Source: Clostridiales bacterium
Lineage (GTDB): Bacteria > Bacillota > Clostridia > Christensenellales > CAG-138
NCBI GenBank assembly: GCA_004557245.1
Contig: SFEL01000005.1
Location: 44,703-108,702, forward strand
Reading direction: 5' to 3'
Length of the DNA stretch: 64,000 nucleotides
Shown: positions 43,383 through 52,225 of the stretch, in pieces
How positions within the stretch are numbered: position 1 is the first letter of the stretch
How the letters are laid out: every line of letters begins with the position of its first letter
The notes under the pieces: generated by a model
Database searches by the model: none
What the model was told of the DNA's origin: nothing
The model's input: the letters and a program-made list of their open reading frames with translations, nothing else
Translations under genes and position numbers: made by a program

Positions 43383-44237
43383 TTATGGCTGTATGAGCTT
43401 TATATAGGCCGCCATGGATCCGGTTATTCCCTTATCGCGCCTGTGGGAGAAGAAATGCTGGCGGTTTTCGTAGGTACAGGCGTTCATAAGGGTGATGCTC
43501 TCAGGCCTTATCCCAGCCTCAACGAACTGTACCGCAGCCGCAAGCTCCAGATCCACATATGCTTTGCCCTGCCTGCCCGGTCGCGATATGCCGGGATAGC
43601 CGAATTCACTTTGGAATTTTTCGCCAAGATCCGCATCCACCTCGAAGCAGTCTCGACAGATGCAGGGCCCTGTTGCGGCAATTATGTCGCTCGGGTCAGT
43701 GTCAAATTCCTCAGCCATGCGCCGGGCCATTTCGGCGCCTATGCGAAGCAGCGTGCCCTTCCAGCCCGCGTGGGCCATTCCTATGGCGCGATGAACGGGG
43801 TCGTAAAAGAAATACGCCCCGCAATCCGCATGGGAGGTGACGAGAGTGACGGTCGGGTCGTCAGTGATTATGCCATCGCAGGGCGGCAACGGGTCTTTAT
43901 AGAAGCCGCGGCCCCGGTGCTCATGGGCGATCCTCAGCACATTGGCTCCATGCTCATGGTTCACCACCGCCATATCGTCATAATCAATGCCTGCGCCTTC
44001 AGCGAATATCTTAAAGTTGGCTATAACTTCCTCCGGGGATCCGCACCGTGTCCAGCTCAGGTTCAGCGACGCTTTTGGAGGATCGACAGTTATGCCTCCC
44101 TCACGGGTGGAAAAGCCGTGGGACACGCCTCCGGCCTTATCCAGCGCTTCGGCGCAGTAAAGCCCTGTACCCTTATTTGTCCTTTTGTAAATAAAGCCGT
44201 GCTTTATCAGCGCGGCCTGTTGCTGCTGCATCTTCAT
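43383..44237 (-). CDS. pgeF: Laccase-domain protein PgeF/YlmD (peptidoglycan editing factor family)
   Basis: The 284-residue protein has the metal-binding set of the YfiH/YlmD family: VNHEHGANV, VTSHADCGAYF and GMAHAGWKG (two His and one Cys), then GPCICRDCFEVD. E. coli PgeF removes wrongly placed serine residues from peptidoglycan precursors; the family also shows adenosine deaminase/phosphorylase activity. The ATG overlaps the nrdR stop (TGATG). Confidence 0.92.
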   Translation of the reverse strand: MKMQQQQAALIKHGFIYKRTNKGTGLYCAEALDKAGGVSHGFSTREGGITVDPPKASLNLSWTRCGSPEEVIANFKIFAEGAGIDYDDMAVVNHEHGANVLRIAHEHRGRGFYKDPLPPCDGIITDDPTVTLVTSHADCGAYFFYDPVHRAIGMAHAGWKGTLLRIGAEMARRMAEEFDTDPSDIIAATGPCICRDCFEVDADLGEKFQSEFGYPGISRPGRQGKAYVDLELAAAVQFVEAGIRPESITLMNACTYENRQHFFSHRRDKGITGSMAAYIKLIQP

Positions 44238-44692
44238 CAGTTTTCACCGAGCAATATCTTCAGCTCGTTCATAAAGGTATTTATATCCTTGAACTGGCGG
44301 TATACCGACGCGAAGCGCACATACGCCACCTCGTCCAGATCCTTCAGCCTGCTCATGACCATCTCCCCTATGGCCTCGCTCCTTACTTCCTGCTCAAGGG
44401 AGTTGAACACCTCCCGCACTACGTTGTCCACCAAAAGCTCCATATCCGCGGTGGAAACGGGGCGCTTTTCGCAGGCCTTCCTGACGCCGGAAAGTATCTT
44501 CTCGCTATCGAACGGTTCTCGTGTGCCGTCCTTTTTTATTACCATTATGGGTATTTCTTCAATCTTTTCATAGGTGGTGAAGCGTTTCCCGCAGTTAATG
44601 CATTCTCTTCTGCGGCGAATGGAAGTACCGTCCTCGGTAGGTCTGGAATCCACTACCTTGCTTTCCGTGCTTGAGCAATAGCGGCATTTCAT
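44237..44692 (-). CDS. nrdR: Transcriptional repressor NrdR
   Basis: NrdR represses ribonucleotide reductase genes when it binds dATP/ATP. The 151-residue protein has an N-terminal zinc ribbon (CRYCSS...CINCGKRF) and an ATP-cone domain (about 49-139; PIMVIKKDGTREPFDSEKI). The ATG at 44692 has GGGAGG 8 bases upstream and gives the usual MKCRYC start; an in-frame ATG 13 codons earlier is not needed. Confidence 0.96.
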   Translation of the reverse strand: MKCRYCSSTESKVVDSRPTEDGTSIRRRRECINCGKRFTTYEKIEEIPIMVIKKDGTREPFDSEKILSGVRKACEKRPVSTADMELLVDNVVREVFNSLEQEVRSEAIGEMVMSRLKDLDEVAYVRFASVYRQFKDINTFMNELKILLGEN

Positions 44693-44789
44693 GGGGAATA
44701 CCTCCCAAAGTATTGTATTTATACTATGCATGATACCACATATGTAGATTTTTCGCCATAGCTTTGAGCATTTTTATGCGGTATCAGCC

Positions 44790-45035
44790 TTATTTGAGCA
44801 CCACGTCCACCAGTATCACATCGTCGCCTATCTTGCTTATACGGTCGTATGGTATCACCAACTCCTCATCGCTGCGCAGTATTCCAAAGAACCGCGGCGG
44901 CCCCGGCACAACTATGGATCGTATCAGCCCTGAGCACTGATCCACCTCCAGATCGCATATGCAGCCCAGTCTTGCCCCGTCCCGCATGTTTATCACCTCT
45001 TTGCGGCGAAGGTCTCCGAAATTCAAAAATGGCAT
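44790..45035 (-). CDS. YlmC/YmxH family PRC-barrel sporulation protein
   Basis: The 81-residue protein has the PRC-barrel pattern of YlmC/YmxH: FLNFGDLRRKEVINMRDGARLGCICDLEVD and an end with VIPYDRISKIGDDVILVD. The family occurs in spore formers; its role is not known. GAGGTG lies before the ATG at 45035; an in-frame ATG 13 codons earlier is less likely. Confidence 0.88.
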   Translation of the reverse strand: MPFLNFGDLRRKEVINMRDGARLGCICDLEVDQCSGLIRSIVVPGPPRFFGILRSDEELVIPYDRISKIGDDVILVDVVLK

Positions 45036-45082
45036 ATCAGTCACCTCTAAATAGGATATGCTAAGATATGCCATAATAAAGC

Positions 45083-45120
45083 AAAAAAATCCCCGGTAAT
45101 TTCTACCGGGGAATCCTTTT
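45083..45120. terminator. Intrinsic terminator between rpsU and the YmxH-like gene
   Basis: A perfect 9-bp stem (TCCCCGGTA/TACCGGGGA, 5-base loop) is followed on the minus strand by seven T and on the plus strand by CTTTTT. It ends the rpsU message about 100 bases after its stop. Confidence 0.88.
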
Positions 45121-45221
45121 TAACCATTGATGTTTGTTATTCCGGTGTCGCCACGACTGCCTTGTGGTTTTTACGGGAAGGTATTACTATCCCGAACCTT
45201 AAACCTTAGGTCTCTTTTGAA

Positions 45222-45392
45222 TTAATACTTGCGCTTTCTGGCTGCTTCGGCCTTTTTCTTGCGCTTTACGCTGGGCTTTTCATAGTGTTCACGACGACGT
45301 ACTTCGGCCAAGATGCCGCTGCGGGCAGTCTTGCGCTTGAACCGCTTAAGAGCACTTTCCAGGGACTCGTTTTCACCTACGCGAATTTCCAT
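45222..45392 (-). CDS. rpsU: 30S ribosomal protein S21
   Basis: The 56-residue, very basic protein (EIRVGENESLESALKRFKR, then VRRREHYEKPS and a KRKKKAEAARKRKY tail) is S21. The ATG at 45392 has GGAGGG 6 bases upstream. It is a short transcription unit with its own consensus promoter and terminator. Confidence 0.96.
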   Translation of the reverse strand: MEIRVGENESLESALKRFKRKTARSGILAEVRRREHYEKPSVKRKKKAEAARKRKY

Positions 45393-45464
45393 CAATTTCC
45401 CTCCCCTCTGAATGCAACATAGCACATCGTGAGTTATACGAAGCATAGGAATCCAAACAAAGCT

Positions 45465-45493
45465 ATTATACTTGAAGAGGCCCCCCAAGTCAA
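45465..45493 (-). promoter_or_regulatory. Consensus sigma-A promoter of rpsU
   Basis: On the minus strand TTGACT and TATAAT are separated by exactly 17 bases, about 72 bases before the rpsU start. It is among the best promoter matches in the window. Confidence 0.82.
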
Positions 45494-45507
45494 CACAATA
45501 ATTGTGT
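45493..45507. promoter_or_regulatory. Palindrome abutting the rpsU -35 box
   Basis: ACACAATAATTGTGT is a perfect 7+1+7 palindrome whose last base overlaps the -35 box, 20 bases after the HIT gene stop. Position fits an operator for an activator or a repressor. Confidence 0.35.
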
Positions 45508-45527
45508 ATTTTTGTTTAACCGCTGTA

Positions 45528-45869
45528 CTAACCTGCTGGCCAGCCGTGCTCCCTGCCGCCGGTCATGTGCAGATGAAGGTGCGGCACGCTCTGACCGCCA
45601 TCCTTGCCGGTATTTATGACGAGACGGAAGCCCTTCTCCGCTATGCCCAGCTCCTTGGCGAGCTTGGACGCCACATGGAACATATGGGCCACTATGGCGT
45701 CTCCCTCCGGTACTTCCAGCACGCTCTGGTAATGCTTTTTGGGCACTATGAGCACGTGTACCGGCGCCTGAGGCGAAAGGTCGTTAAAGGCCGCTACCAG
45801 ATCGTCCTCATAGACAAGGCTCGTAGGTATCTCTTTGTTTGCTATTTTGCAAAAGATGCAATCATCCAT
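45528..45869 (-). CDS. HIT (histidine triad) family hydrolase
   Basis: The 113-residue protein has an N-terminal CIFCKIANKEIP segment and the histidine triad HLHLH (PHLHLHMTGG). HINT-branch enzymes hydrolyse nucleoside phosphoramidates and acyl-AMP. It follows mtaB in the same direction. Confidence 0.93.
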   Translation of the reverse strand: MDDCIFCKIANKEIPTSLVYEDDLVAAFNDLSPQAPVHVLIVPKKHYQSVLEVPEGDAIVAHMFHVASKLAKELGIAEKGFRLVINTGKDGGQSVPHLHLHMTGGREHGWPAG

Positions 45870-45908
45870 GGACTTTCCTCCTTTGTTTATTGGCTTTATA
45901 TGAGTATA

Positions 45909-47198
45909 TTATATCACTAATTGTCCCAGCAGGCGATCCTCTGCCGCTTCTTTTATCAGCACCTTTACCATCTGTCCCGCCATACCTTCATCTGCGCCTT
46001 CAACGCTTACCCTGGCATAGGTATCGGTATAGCCGCTCATAAGGCCTTGCTCGGGCTCTTCCAGAAGCACCTCTTGCACGGTGCCGAGGAAGTTTTGAAG
46101 GTATTCCCTCTCCAGCTCCGCGCCTATATGTATAAGCTCGCCTGCCCGGCGCGACTTCTCCGCATTGGGTATCTGATTCGGCATAGAATATGCCGCTGTG
46201 CCCTCACGCCTGGAATATGGGAACACATGTATGCGCGCAAGCTTTATGCGGCGTATGAATTCCTTGGTCTCCTGGAATTCCCGTTCGCTCTCCCCGGGAA
46301 AGCCCGCTATGACGTCGGTGGTTATGGCACAGCCCGGCATGGCTTCGCGCAGCATCTCCACGCACCTTTCATATACGGCGGTATCGTAGCGGCGGTTCAT
46401 GCGTTTGAGCACCCCGTCGCTGCCGCTCTGCATGGAGAGATGGAACTGACGGCATATCTTAGGGTTGCTGCTCAGCGCCGAAACAAACTTTTCGGTAAGC
46501 AGCTGAGGTTCCAGCGAGCCTAATCTTATGCGCTGTATCTCGTCTATGCCGTCCGCCTGCGCTATGGCGTCTGTCAGGTCTACCTTCCAGTCCATATCCT
46601 TGCCGTAGGACATAAGATGTATTCCCGTCATGACCACTTCCTTATAGCCGTGCTCGGCCAGCAGCAACAGGTTCTTGCGTATGTTTTCCGGCGTCCTTGA
46701 ACGCAGCGGACCTCTGGCATAGGGTATTATGCAGTAGGTGCAGTACCTGTCGCAGCCCTCCTGAATCTTCAAATGCGCCCTTGTTCGGCCTTCCCTCGTG
46801 GCCACAAGCTCCTCAAACTCATGCTCTCCCATAAGAGAGCCTACGGCGTTGAGCCTGCCTTCGTGAAGATTGGCAAGGAGGCCTACTATATTCGCCCTGT
46901 CCTTTGAGCCTATCACCAGACTCACTCCGGGCAGAGCCAGCACCTCCTCCGGCGACCTTTGGGAATAGCACCCCGCCACTACGATCTTTGCGTCTGGGTT
47001 TCTGCCGTGGGCCCGGGATATCATCTGACGGGACTTTTTATCTCCGGTGGCGGTGACGGTGCAGGTGTTCACTATGTATACGTCCGCCTCTTCCTCAAAG
47101 TCCACAGTATCGTAGCCTGCGTTTTCCATGAGCTCACGCATGGCCTGTGTATCGTATTGGTTTACCTTGCACCCAAGTGTACAGTATGCAGCCTTCAC
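45909..47198 (-). CDS. mtaB: tRNA methylthiotransferase MtaB (t6A37 to ms2t6A37)
   Basis: The 429-residue radical SAM enzyme has the N-terminal UPF0004 domain (TLGCKVNQYDTQAM, cysteines for the auxiliary cluster), the radical SAM motif CDRYCTYC and a C-terminal TRAM domain. The sequence is of the MtaB/YqeV branch, which methylthiolates threonylcarbamoyladenosine in tRNA-Lys. It follows rsmE, an order known from Firmicute dnaK regions. Confidence 0.94.
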   Translation of the reverse strand: MKAAYCTLGCKVNQYDTQAMRELMENAGYDTVDFEEEADVYIVNTCTVTATGDKKSRQMISRAHGRNPDAKIVVAGCYSQRSPEEVLALPGVSLVIGSKDRANIVGLLANLHEGRLNAVGSLMGEHEFEELVATREGRTRAHLKIQEGCDRYCTYCIIPYARGPLRSRTPENIRKNLLLLAEHGYKEVVMTGIHLMSYGKDMDWKVDLTDAIAQADGIDEIQRIRLGSLEPQLLTEKFVSALSSNPKICRQFHLSMQSGSDGVLKRMNRRYDTAVYERCVEMLREAMPGCAITTDVIAGFPGESEREFQETKEFIRRIKLARIHVFPYSRREGTAAYSMPNQIPNAEKSRRAGELIHIGAELEREYLQNFLGTVQEVLLEEPEQGLMSGYTDTYARVSVEGADEGMAGQMVKVLIKEAAEDRLLGQLVI

Positions 47199-47208
47199 CT
47201 GTATTCCT

Positions 47209-47937
47209 CTATTCTTCCAGCTCGTAAAGTATCATCGCGACGGTAGCCATGCCGGCGGTCTCGGTGCGAAGTATGCGCCGGCCAAGTGATACGGCTTTGC
47301 CGCCTTTATTTATCAGGCTCTCTACCTCGCCAATTTCAAGGCCACCCTCCGGGCCTATTATAACAGCTATATTTTCAGCCTTCATATTCGCCCTCAGGAC
47401 CTCCTTCAGGCTGGTCTGACGCTCGTCCTCATAGGCTACGAGTATAAGGTCGTAGGCGGACATATCGGCGGTCTTAAATGTGGTAAGCTCGCCTATATGG
47501 GGTATTATGCCGCGGCCGGACTGCTTTGCCGCCTCGCAGGCTACCCTCTGATAGCGGGTCTGCTTCGCCCTGTACTCTCCCGGCTTCACCCTGACCACGC
47601 TTCTCTCCGCGGCCACAGGTATTATCCCGTTTATGCCAAGCTCAACGCACTTTTGTATAATGAGCTCCATCTTGCCCGCTTTGGGAATGCCCTGATAAAG
47701 CGTTATGCGCTGCTTCGGCTCGGCAGGACACGGTTTTTTATCCAAAAGCTTAAGCTCTACTCTCTCCCTGGAGAGAGCCTCTATCTCCGCAAGGTATTCA
47801 TACCCGCAGCCGTCGGACAGCATCACCCTGTCGCCGCTCTGCATGCGCAGCACCTTGGATATGTGCTTCACATCCTCGCCGGTGATGGCGGCGCTGTCCT
47901 CCGTCATGTCATCCGGAGTTACAAAAAACCTGTTCAT
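47209..47937 (-). CDS. rsmE: 16S rRNA m3U1498 methyltransferase RsmE
   Basis: This 242-residue SPOUT-fold enzyme has the RsmE pattern: HISKVLRMQSGDRV, KMELIIQKCVELGI and the knot segment VIIGPEGGLEIGEVE...LGRRILRTETA. It lies 2 bases after prmA in the tail of the heat-shock region. Confidence 0.96.
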   Translation of the reverse strand: MNRFFVTPDDMTEDSAAITGEDVKHISKVLRMQSGDRVMLSDGCGYEYLAEIEALSRERVELKLLDKKPCPAEPKQRITLYQGIPKAGKMELIIQKCVELGINGIIPVAAERSVVRVKPGEYRAKQTRYQRVACEAAKQSGRGIIPHIGELTTFKTADMSAYDLILVAYEDERQTSLKEVLRANMKAENIAVIIGPEGGLEIGEVESLINKGGKAVSLGRRILRTETAGMATVAMILYELEE

Positions 47938-47939
47938 GC

Positions 47940-48911
47940 TTACCTCTTGGGCCGCGCCAGTATAGCCCGCCAGTCGTCTCCGGCCTTTACCTCGAGCACC
48001 TCAAAGCCGTTCTTGTCGAGTGCGCAGAGCACCTCGTCCAGCCTCTCTGCGATTATGCCACTCATTATGAACACGCCGTCTTTCTTTATGAGTTTCGGCA
48101 CTATGGCGGAAAGCTCGATTATGACGGAGGCCACTATGTTTGCCGCTACCACATCATACTTCTTTTCGCAGAGCTTATCCTGCAATGCGATGTCAGACAG
48201 CACATCCCCTACAAGAACAGTGTAGGTATCCTTGCCTATGCCGTTCATGGCGGCGTTCTCGTAGGCGATCTTCTCGGCTATGGGGTCAATGTCCACAGCC
48301 ACCGCTTCCTTTGCGCCAAGCAGCAGAGAAGCTATAGACAGTATGCCGCTGCCGCAGCCCATATCTATCATGTCGTCTCCTTCCCTTACTGTCTTCTCAA
48401 GGAACTCGAGACACATGCGCGTGGTGTGATGGCTGCCTGTGCCGAATGCCATACCGGGATCGAGGGACAGGACTATGCGGCCGGTATCCTCCGCCTTCTC
48501 CCAGGAGGGGCGCACCAACAGCCTGTCGCCTATCTCCAGGGGCTTGTAGTATATCTTCCAATTGTTCTCCCAGTCCTCGTCGTCCGTGATGCGCACGACG
48601 GTGCGCAGGCTGCCGAGATCCAGACCTACATCCATATTCCTGAGCTCCGCAAAGGAATCCTCTATGGCCCTTACGGTAGCGCGATTGTCCGCAACATCTG
48701 CTATGTACGCCTTTACACAGGGCTCGTCGCTGGTGACGAGCCTATCCATGTCGGCATAGTCCCAGTACTTGGCAGTATCCCTGAGGAACTGTTCTATGCT
48801 TTCTCTGCCCTGTTCTATCATCACCTGATTTATGCCAAGCATGTCAAGGCGAGCGCATACCGGGTCAAGGCCCTCCTCGGTAGTAAATATGGTAACCTCC
48901 ATCCACTTCAT
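47940..48911 (-). CDS. prmA: Ribosomal protein L11 methyltransferase PrmA
   Basis: The 323-residue protein has the PrmA N-terminal domain (MKWMEVTIFTTEEGLDPV) and a class I methyltransferase core with LDPGMAFGTGSHHTT, MIDMGCGSGILSIA and the NIVASVI catalytic segment. It usually follows dnaJ, as here, but a terminator lies between. Confidence 0.95.
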   Translation of the reverse strand: MKWMEVTIFTTEEGLDPVCARLDMLGINQVMIEQGRESIEQFLRDTAKYWDYADMDRLVTSDEPCVKAYIADVADNRATVRAIEDSFAELRNMDVGLDLGSLRTVVRITDDEDWENNWKIYYKPLEIGDRLLVRPSWEKAEDTGRIVLSLDPGMAFGTGSHHTTRMCLEFLEKTVREGDDMIDMGCGSGILSIASLLLGAKEAVAVDIDPIAEKIAYENAAMNGIGKDTYTVLVGDVLSDIALQDKLCEKKYDVVAANIVASVIIELSAIVPKLIKKDGVFIMSGIIAERLDEVLCALDKNGFEVLEVKAGDDWRAILARPKR

Positions 48912-48984
48912 ATGATCAATTCCTCTTTATGCAGATAATTCTAAAGTATAATATACTGCATTTCTCACTTTTGGGCAACACAAA

Positions 48985-49006
48985 AGGGCGGCCGTAAAGC
49001 CGCCCT
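48985..49006 (-). terminator. Intrinsic terminator after dnaJ
   Basis: A perfect 8-bp GC-rich stem (AGGGCGGC/GCCGCCCT, 6-base loop) is followed on the minus strand by TTTTGTGTT. It lies 13 bases past the dnaJ stop and would reduce read-through into prmA. Confidence 0.82.
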
Positions 49007-49018
49007 AAAGCATTTAGT

Positions 49019-50179
49019 TTAATTCCACTTATCTTTTACCTTGTCGAATATGGTCTTTTTGCCGACCTTTGCCTCGGATACTTTATCCCCAAGGGAATCC
49101 GCCAGCTTTTTTATCATATCCTTCTGCTCGGCCGTGAGCTTCTTGGGTATGACTATATTGGCCTTTACCATAAGGTCGCCCTTCTGAGTTGTATTGAGCC
49201 GCACTATGCCCTGCTCACGCAGCCTGAAGGTAGTGCCTGGCTGTGTACCCTCCGGAATGTGATACCTCACTGTGCCGCTTAGGGTTGGCACCTGTATGTC
49301 GCCGCCCAGCGCCGCTACTGTCATAGGAACGTCCATGGTGATGTACAAGTCTGAGCCCTTGCGGGTGAACAGCTTGTGGCTCCTCACGGTAATGCTTATG
49401 TACAGGTCGCCTGCGGGACCGCCGCGGAGGCCTGCCTCGCCCTCGCCGCGCATGGTAAGTATCTGGCCGTTGTCTATGCCTGCCGGGATATTGACTACTA
49501 TGCGCTTGGACTTATTGACGCGCCCCCTGCCCTTGCATTCCGGACAGGGCTCCTTGATTATCTTGCCTGTGCCGCCGCAGGCATCACAGGGACGAACCGT
49601 AGAGAAGGAGCCGAACATGGTGTTCTGCTGCGAGCGCACCTGACCGCTGCCTCCGCAGACGGAGCAGGTGACGGGGCTGGTGCCCTTTTTCGCGCCGGTA
49701 CCTTCACAGGCCGTGCAGTTCTCCTCTCGAGGTACAAGTATCTCCTTCTTTGTTCCGAAGGCCGCTTCCTCAAAGGTTATGGTAAGGTTATAGCGCAGGT
49801 CGTTGCCCGCTACAGGAGCGCTGCGCCGCGCCGATGAGCTGCCGCCGAAGCCGCCGCCAAAACCGCCAAAGCCGCCGCCCGTAAAGGCGGAAAATATATC
49901 CTCGAAGCCGCCGAAGCCGGCGCCGTTGAAGCCGCCGCCCTGTGCCTGTGTGGGATCGAAGGCGGCGTGACCGAACTGGTCATACTGCGCCTTCTTCTGA
50001 GGGTCGGAAAGGACCTCGTAGGCTTCGTTTATTTCCTTGAATTTTTTCTCTGCCTCAGCATCGCCTGGGTGCAGATCCGGGTGGTACTGTTTGGCAGCCT
50101 TTCTAAAGGCGCTTTTTATTTCGGCCTCGGAAGCGTCTTTATTGATTCCCAATATTTCGTAATAATCTGCCTTTGCCAC
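49019..50179 (-). CDS. dnaJ: Chaperone DnaJ
   Basis: The 386-residue co-chaperone has a J domain with HPD (YHPDLHPGD), a Gly/Phe-rich region (about 80-115), four CxxCxGxG zinc repeats (CTACEGTG, CSVCGGSG, CDACGGTG, CPECKGRG) and C-terminal client-binding domains. It stimulates DnaK ATPase. Last gene of the hrcA-grpE-dnaK-dnaJ operon. Confidence 0.98.
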   Translation of the reverse strand: MAKADYYEILGINKDASEAEIKSAFRKAAKQYHPDLHPGDAEAEKKFKEINEAYEVLSDPQKKAQYDQFGHAAFDPTQAQGGGFNGAGFGGFEDIFSAFTGGGFGGFGGGFGGSSSARRSAPVAGNDLRYNLTITFEEAAFGTKKEILVPREENCTACEGTGAKKGTSPVTCSVCGGSGQVRSQQNTMFGSFSTVRPCDACGGTGKIIKEPCPECKGRGRVNKSKRIVVNIPAGIDNGQILTMRGEGEAGLRGGPAGDLYISITVRSHKLFTRKGSDLYITMDVPMTVAALGGDIQVPTLSGTVRYHIPEGTQPGTTFRLREQGIVRLNTTQKGDLMVKANIVIPKKLTAEQKDMIKKLADSLGDKVSEAKVGKKTIFDKVKDKWN

Positions 50180-50251
50180 TGTTTCCCCAACTTTCTACAT
50201 CTGCCGCTTTCGCGTGAATTCTCTTATTTCTTTCTCTTTGTTCCCCCGCAA

Positions 50252-50279
50252 GGAGCCAAAGCGAATCCGCTTTGGCTCC
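50252..50279 (-). other. Perfect 12-bp hairpin between dnaK and dnaJ
   Basis: Arms GGAGCCAAAGCG and CGCTTTGGCTCC enclose a 4-base loop. No T run follows on the minus strand, so it is more likely an RNA-processing or stability element that lowers dnaJ relative to dnaK than a full terminator. Confidence 0.65.
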
Positions 50280-50318
50280 CTGCTTATAAAAACTTGATTG
50301 TTTAAGCCTTAAAAAGCT

Positions 50319-52175
50319 TTATTTCTGGTCGTCCACTACTTCGTAGTCAGCGTCTACAACGTTGTCATCATGGGGTGCGCTGCCGGTGTTCGCACTGCCT
50401 GCATCGCTGCCGTTGAAGCCTGCGCCAGCGCCGGGATTCTGCTGCTGGGCCTGCTGATAGATCTTGCCGAATACGTCATAGGACACTTCGGTCAGCTTAT
50501 CGCTGGCGGCCTTGATGGCTGCGGAGTCATTGCCTTCCATGGCCTTCTTGACGTTAGCGATCTCAGATTCGATCCTGGCCTTATCGTCAGCGCTCAGCTT
50601 GTCGCCCAGCTCCTTGAGGGTCTTTTCGGTGGAGTATACCATGCTGTCAGCATGGTTGCGGATCTCTACCTCTTCCTTGCGGGCCTTATCCTCGTTGGCA
50701 TACTGCTCGGCATCGCGTACAGCCTTGTTGATCTCGTCCTCGCTCAGGTTGGTGGAAGCGGTGATAGTGACCTTCTGCTCGTTGCCGGTGCCCAGATCCT
50801 TAGCGGATACGTGTACTATGCCGTTGGCGTCGATATCGAAGGTAACTTCGATCTGAGGCACGCCGCGGGGAGCGGGAGCAATACCGGCCAGCTGGAAGCG
50901 GCCAAGAGTCTTATTGTACTGTGCAAACTCGCGCTCGCCTTGAAGCACATGAACTTCTACGCTGGTCTGGCCGTCCGCCGCGGTGGAGAAGATCTGGCTC
51001 TTCTTGGTAGGAATGGTGGTGTTGCGGTCGATCAGGCGGGTGAATACGCCGCCCACGGTCTCGATGCCCAGAGACAGAGGAGTTACGTCCAGAAGCAGAA
51101 CGTCCTTTACCTCGCCGCCCAGTACGCCGCCCTGGATAGCAGCGCCTATAGCTACGCACTCATCGGGGTTTATGCCCTTGAAAGGATCCTTGCCGGTAAT
51201 GGCCTTAACAGCTTCCTGTACTGCGGGGATACGGGTGGAACCGCCGACCAGAATGACCTTATCTATGTCGGCATTGGTTAGGCCGGCATCCTTCATCGCG
51301 ATATGCATGCACTCCTTGGTCTTATCGATCAAATCAGCAGTCATGTCGTTGAACTTAGCACGGGTCAGGGTCATGTCAAGGTGCTTAGGACCGGTGCTGT
51401 CCGCAGTGATGAAGGGCAGGTTGATGTTGGTCTGCACCATGCTGGAAAGCTCGATTTTAGCCTTCTCTGCAGCTTCCTTCAGACGCTGCATTGCCATGCG
51501 GTCGCCAGAAAGGTCGATGCCGTTGCTCTTTTTGAACTCGGATACGATATAATCCATGATGCGCTGATCGAAGTCGTCGCCGCCCAGACGGTTGTTGCCG
51601 TTGGTTGCAAGAACTTCAAATACGCCGTCGCCTATCTCAAGGATGGATACATCAAAGGTGCCGCCGCCAAGATCGTACACCAGTATCTTCTGGTTAGTTT
51701 CCTTATCCATACCGTATGCAAGTGCTGCCGCGGTAGGCTCGTTGATTATACGAAGAACCTCCAGACCGGCAATGCGGCCCGCGTCCTTAGTAGCCTGACG
51801 CTGGCTGTCGGAAAAGTACGCAGGTACGGTTATGACGGCCTGAGTTACTTTTTCGCCCAGATACGCTTCGGCGTCGCTCTTCAGCTTCTGAAGGATCATG
51901 GCGGATATCTCCTGAGGAGTGTAATCCTTGCCGTCGATGTGCTTCTTGTAGCTGGATCCCATCTCACGCTTGATGGAGCTTACGGTACGGTCCGGGTTGG
52001 TGATGGCCTGACGCTTTGCGGCATTGCCGACTATACGCTCGTTATCCTTAAAAGCAACTACGGAAGGAGTAGTACGCGCACCTTCGGAGTTGGGAATTAC
52101 AACGGGTTCGCCGCCTTCAAGAACGGCTACGCAGGAATTGGTAGTACCAAGGTCAATACCGATAATCTTTGACAT
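50319..52175 (-). CDS. dnaK: Chaperone DnaK (Hsp70)
   Basis: The 618-residue Hsp70 has the ATPase start GIDLGTTNSCVAVLEGG, DLGGGTFDVSILE, the linker DVLLLDVTPLSLGIE and the acidic end VVDADYEVVDDQK. It folds proteins with DnaJ and GrpE, which flank it. Length and motifs are those of Gram-positive DnaK, lacking the 24-residue insert of proteobacterial DnaK. Confidence 0.98.
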   Translation of the reverse strand: MSKIIGIDLGTTNSCVAVLEGGEPVVIPNSEGARTTPSVVAFKDNERIVGNAAKRQAITNPDRTVSSIKREMGSSYKKHIDGKDYTPQEISAMILQKLKSDAEAYLGEKVTQAVITVPAYFSDSQRQATKDAGRIAGLEVLRIINEPTAAALAYGMDKETNQKILVYDLGGGTFDVSILEIGDGVFEVLATNGNNRLGGDDFDQRIMDYIVSEFKKSNGIDLSGDRMAMQRLKEAAEKAKIELSSMVQTNINLPFITADSTGPKHLDMTLTRAKFNDMTADLIDKTKECMHIAMKDAGLTNADIDKVILVGGSTRIPAVQEAVKAITGKDPFKGINPDECVAIGAAIQGGVLGGEVKDVLLLDVTPLSLGIETVGGVFTRLIDRNTTIPTKKSQIFSTAADGQTSVEVHVLQGEREFAQYNKTLGRFQLAGIAPAPRGVPQIEVTFDIDANGIVHVSAKDLGTGNEQKVTITASTNLSEDEINKAVRDAEQYANEDKARKEEVEIRNHADSMVYSTEKTLKELGDKLSADDKARIESEIANVKKAMEGNDSAAIKAASDKLTEVSYDVFGKIYQQAQQQNPGAGAGFNGSDAGSANTGSAPHDDNVVDADYEVVDDQK

Positions 52176-52225
52176 AATCTATTTCCTCCTGATTATTGTT
52201 GAGTTTATACTTTTTAATATTTGTT

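Noticed and set aside
43368..44573. Plus-strand open frame of about 400 codons opposite pgeF and nrdR
   Set aside because: Crosses two real genes in antisense and has no start signal.
45121..45221. Possible small RNA or tRNA between rpsU and its terminator
   Set aside because: No cloverleaf or conserved tRNA bases; this is the 3' untranslated part of rpsU.
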